Shown here in pieces: positions 38,951-39,992 of a stretch of DNA of 39,992 bases. The DNA is from a virus: positions 1-39,992 of the IMG/VR virus record IMGVR_UViG_3300020380_000066. One strand, written 5' to 3'. The notes under the pieces are model-generated. The model saw only the letters and a list, made by a program, of their open reading frames with translations. It was not told where the DNA came from and made no database searches. Every line of letters begins with the position of its first letter. Within the stretch, counting starts at the first letter, position 1. Both the position numbers and the translations under genes were made by a program.

Positions 38951-39364
38951 CTAAACTCCTTTAGACAAAGGTCCCATATTCACTTCGTATTCGTGTGTAA
39001 CATCCCCACCATGTGTTTTATATTTTACTTTTGACATATTACCAAGCGGACCTACATAACCACCTGTATTAAATAACTTAAATACTTTACCTAATACAGC
39101 AGCGCCAGCTAACATAGGCAATGCACTTAAAGCCATAGATCCTAATGCTCCTGCACCCATAGTTGGAGCTGTCATAGCAGTTCCCAGTTTTCCCATTGCT
39201 GCTTCACCAGCTTTACCTATCATACTACTACCAGCTGCTTTAGCAACATCCATTAAAGGATTTGATTGTTGTTGTACTGATTGAGGTCTTGGTGTATACT
39301 GTGCACGTGCTAGCATTCTTTTTACTTCTTCCTCGTCATACGGCTTAGCTAGTTCTACAACCAT
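38951..39364 (-). CDS. Internal virion protein, Gly/Ala-rich
   Basis: 137 aa. It begins MVVELAKPYDEEEVKRMLAR; a hydrophobic Ala/Gly/Met-rich middle (MTAPTMGAGALGSMALSALP) suggests a membrane or packing segment, and the end has FNTGGYVGPLGNM and THGGDVTHEYEV with GG.V motifs. TAATG overlap with the gene upstream. Function by position only. Confidence 0.55.
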   Translation of the reverse strand: MVVELAKPYDEEEVKRMLARAQYTPRPQSVQQQSNPLMDVAKAAGSSMIGKAGEAAMGKLGTAMTAPTMGAGALGSMALSALPMLAGAAVLGKVFKLFNTGGYVGPLGNMSKVKYKTHGGDVTHEYEVNMGPLSKGV

Positions 39365-39930
39365 TATTTACCTCCACCACCAGTAGTGGTTTGTGTTTGT
39401 TGTTGAGGGGCTGCTCCTAAATAACCAAAGTATCTTGAAGCTACTGTAGCTGGTGCATCAATTTTTTGCTGTGCATACTGTTGTCTAGCACTACCAACTT
39501 GACCAAGTCCTTTAGCGCCTGACTGTATATCTTGTTGTCTTTGCTGTTGAAACTGCATTGACTTATCACCAACTGCACTAGCCATCATTCTTTGTGCTCG
39601 AGCTGATCCACCATAACCACCAAGTGCCGCTTGTCCAGCTGCTGAACCTACTACATTCTGTATGTCACGATTCATAGCATTCGTATAATCAAATGCACCG
39701 GTACCAGTAACAGCTTGATTAGCTAATGCTTCTTGTGCTTTAAGTGCTGACTGTTGAGCAGGATCTAATGCAGCTACAACACTACTTGTATCTCCTGCTC
39801 TAATTTTACCAATGTCTGTTTCATATTGTGATGTAACATCTTTTAAAACAGTTTCTAAATACGGCTTAAACTCTGGATCAATACCTGATTGAGTAACCGT
39901 TTGTTGGGGTGCGCTTCTTCCTCCGCCCAT
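39364..39930 (-). CDS. Internal virion protein, Gln/Gly/Ala-rich
   Basis: 188 aa. Opens MGGGRSAPQQTVTQSGIDPE, with a helical body and GGYGGSARAQRMMASAVGD, and ends in a Gly-rich tail. This composition is usual for small T7-type internal core proteins (gp14 position). GGAGAATAA precedes the ATG. Inference from composition and order. Confidence 0.6.
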   Translation of the reverse strand: MGGGRSAPQQTVTQSGIDPEFKPYLETVLKDVTSQYETDIGKIRAGDTSSVVAALDPAQQSALKAQEALANQAVTGTGAFDYTNAMNRDIQNVVGSAAGQAALGGYGGSARAQRMMASAVGDKSMQFQQQRQQDIQSGAKGLGQVGSARQQYAQQKIDAPATVASRYFGYLGAAPQQQTQTTTGGGGK

Positions 39931-39933
39931 AAT

Positions 39934-39992
39934 TTATTCTCCTATGACACCTCTTATTGAGGTATTTAATTTAGCATCATATCTTTTTGCTA
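39934..39992 (-). CDS. C-terminal fragment of an unseen late gene
   Basis: Read leftward from the window edge, one frame gives 18 residues (AKRYDAKLNTSIRGVIGE) and a TAA 3 nt before the next ATG. The rest of the gene lies outside. Confidence 0.5.
   Translation of the reverse strand, partial: AKRYDAKLNTSIRGVIGE

Overview
The window is most of the genome of an AT-rich, tailed, podovirus-like phage. It has a single-subunit T7-type RNA polymerase, a T7-type replication set (SSB, family A DNA polymerase, primase-helicase, 5'-3' exonuclease), a portal, a SU10-like capsid and adaptor, a Terminase_6-type large terminase and very large internal virion proteins. AT richness, streamlined overlapping genes and many small basic proteins of kinds I associate with marine phages suggest a marine, possibly SAR11-like alphaproteobacterial host. 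The host is inference. No integrase or repressor was recognised, so a lytic phage is likely.

Layout. (1) 1-13.4 kb, minus strand: packaging and morphogenesis, read leftward from the large terminase through many tiny genes, a half-size Na/Pi cotransporter, portal, IbpA-like HSP20, scaffold, major capsid (with a terminator behind it), a run of small basic proteins, the head-tail adaptor and the start of a tail fibre cut by the window edge. (2) 13.4-14.5 kb: the divergent control region, with an inverted repeat, promoter-like repeats, a 188-nt run without a single G, a strong terminator and a perfect palindrome. (3) 14.5-17.4 kb, plus strand: SSB and a string of small early genes, then tRNA-His, a candidate structured RNA and a bidirectional terminator. 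(4) 17.4-17.8 kb: one minus-strand gene, probably the small terminase. (5) 17.9-27.8 kb, plus strand: one tightly overlapping operon with nucleotide metabolism, DNA replication and recombination, then the RNA polymerase, closed by a strong terminator. (6) 27.95-40 kb, minus strand: three giant virion proteins (1242, 1369 and 1047 aa) and smaller internal proteins. If the genome is circular or permuted, blocks 6 and 1 are one continuous leftward late operon.

Most interesting reading: the ThyA-family enzyme (18357-19169) carries Asp where thymidylate synthases have the dUMP-selecting Asn. This is the change that marks dCMP hydroxymethylases and dCMP methylases. It sits in an overlapping cluster with a MazG-like pyrophosphatase (candidate dCTPase) and a small protein resembling nucleotide-modification-associated domain 1, with a dCMP deaminase further down the operon. 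Together they suggest a cytosine-modification module. Other notable items are a staphylococcal-nuclease-like domain at the N-terminus of a 1369-aa virion protein, a single-repeat Na/Pi transporter, and the structured RNA behind the tRNA.
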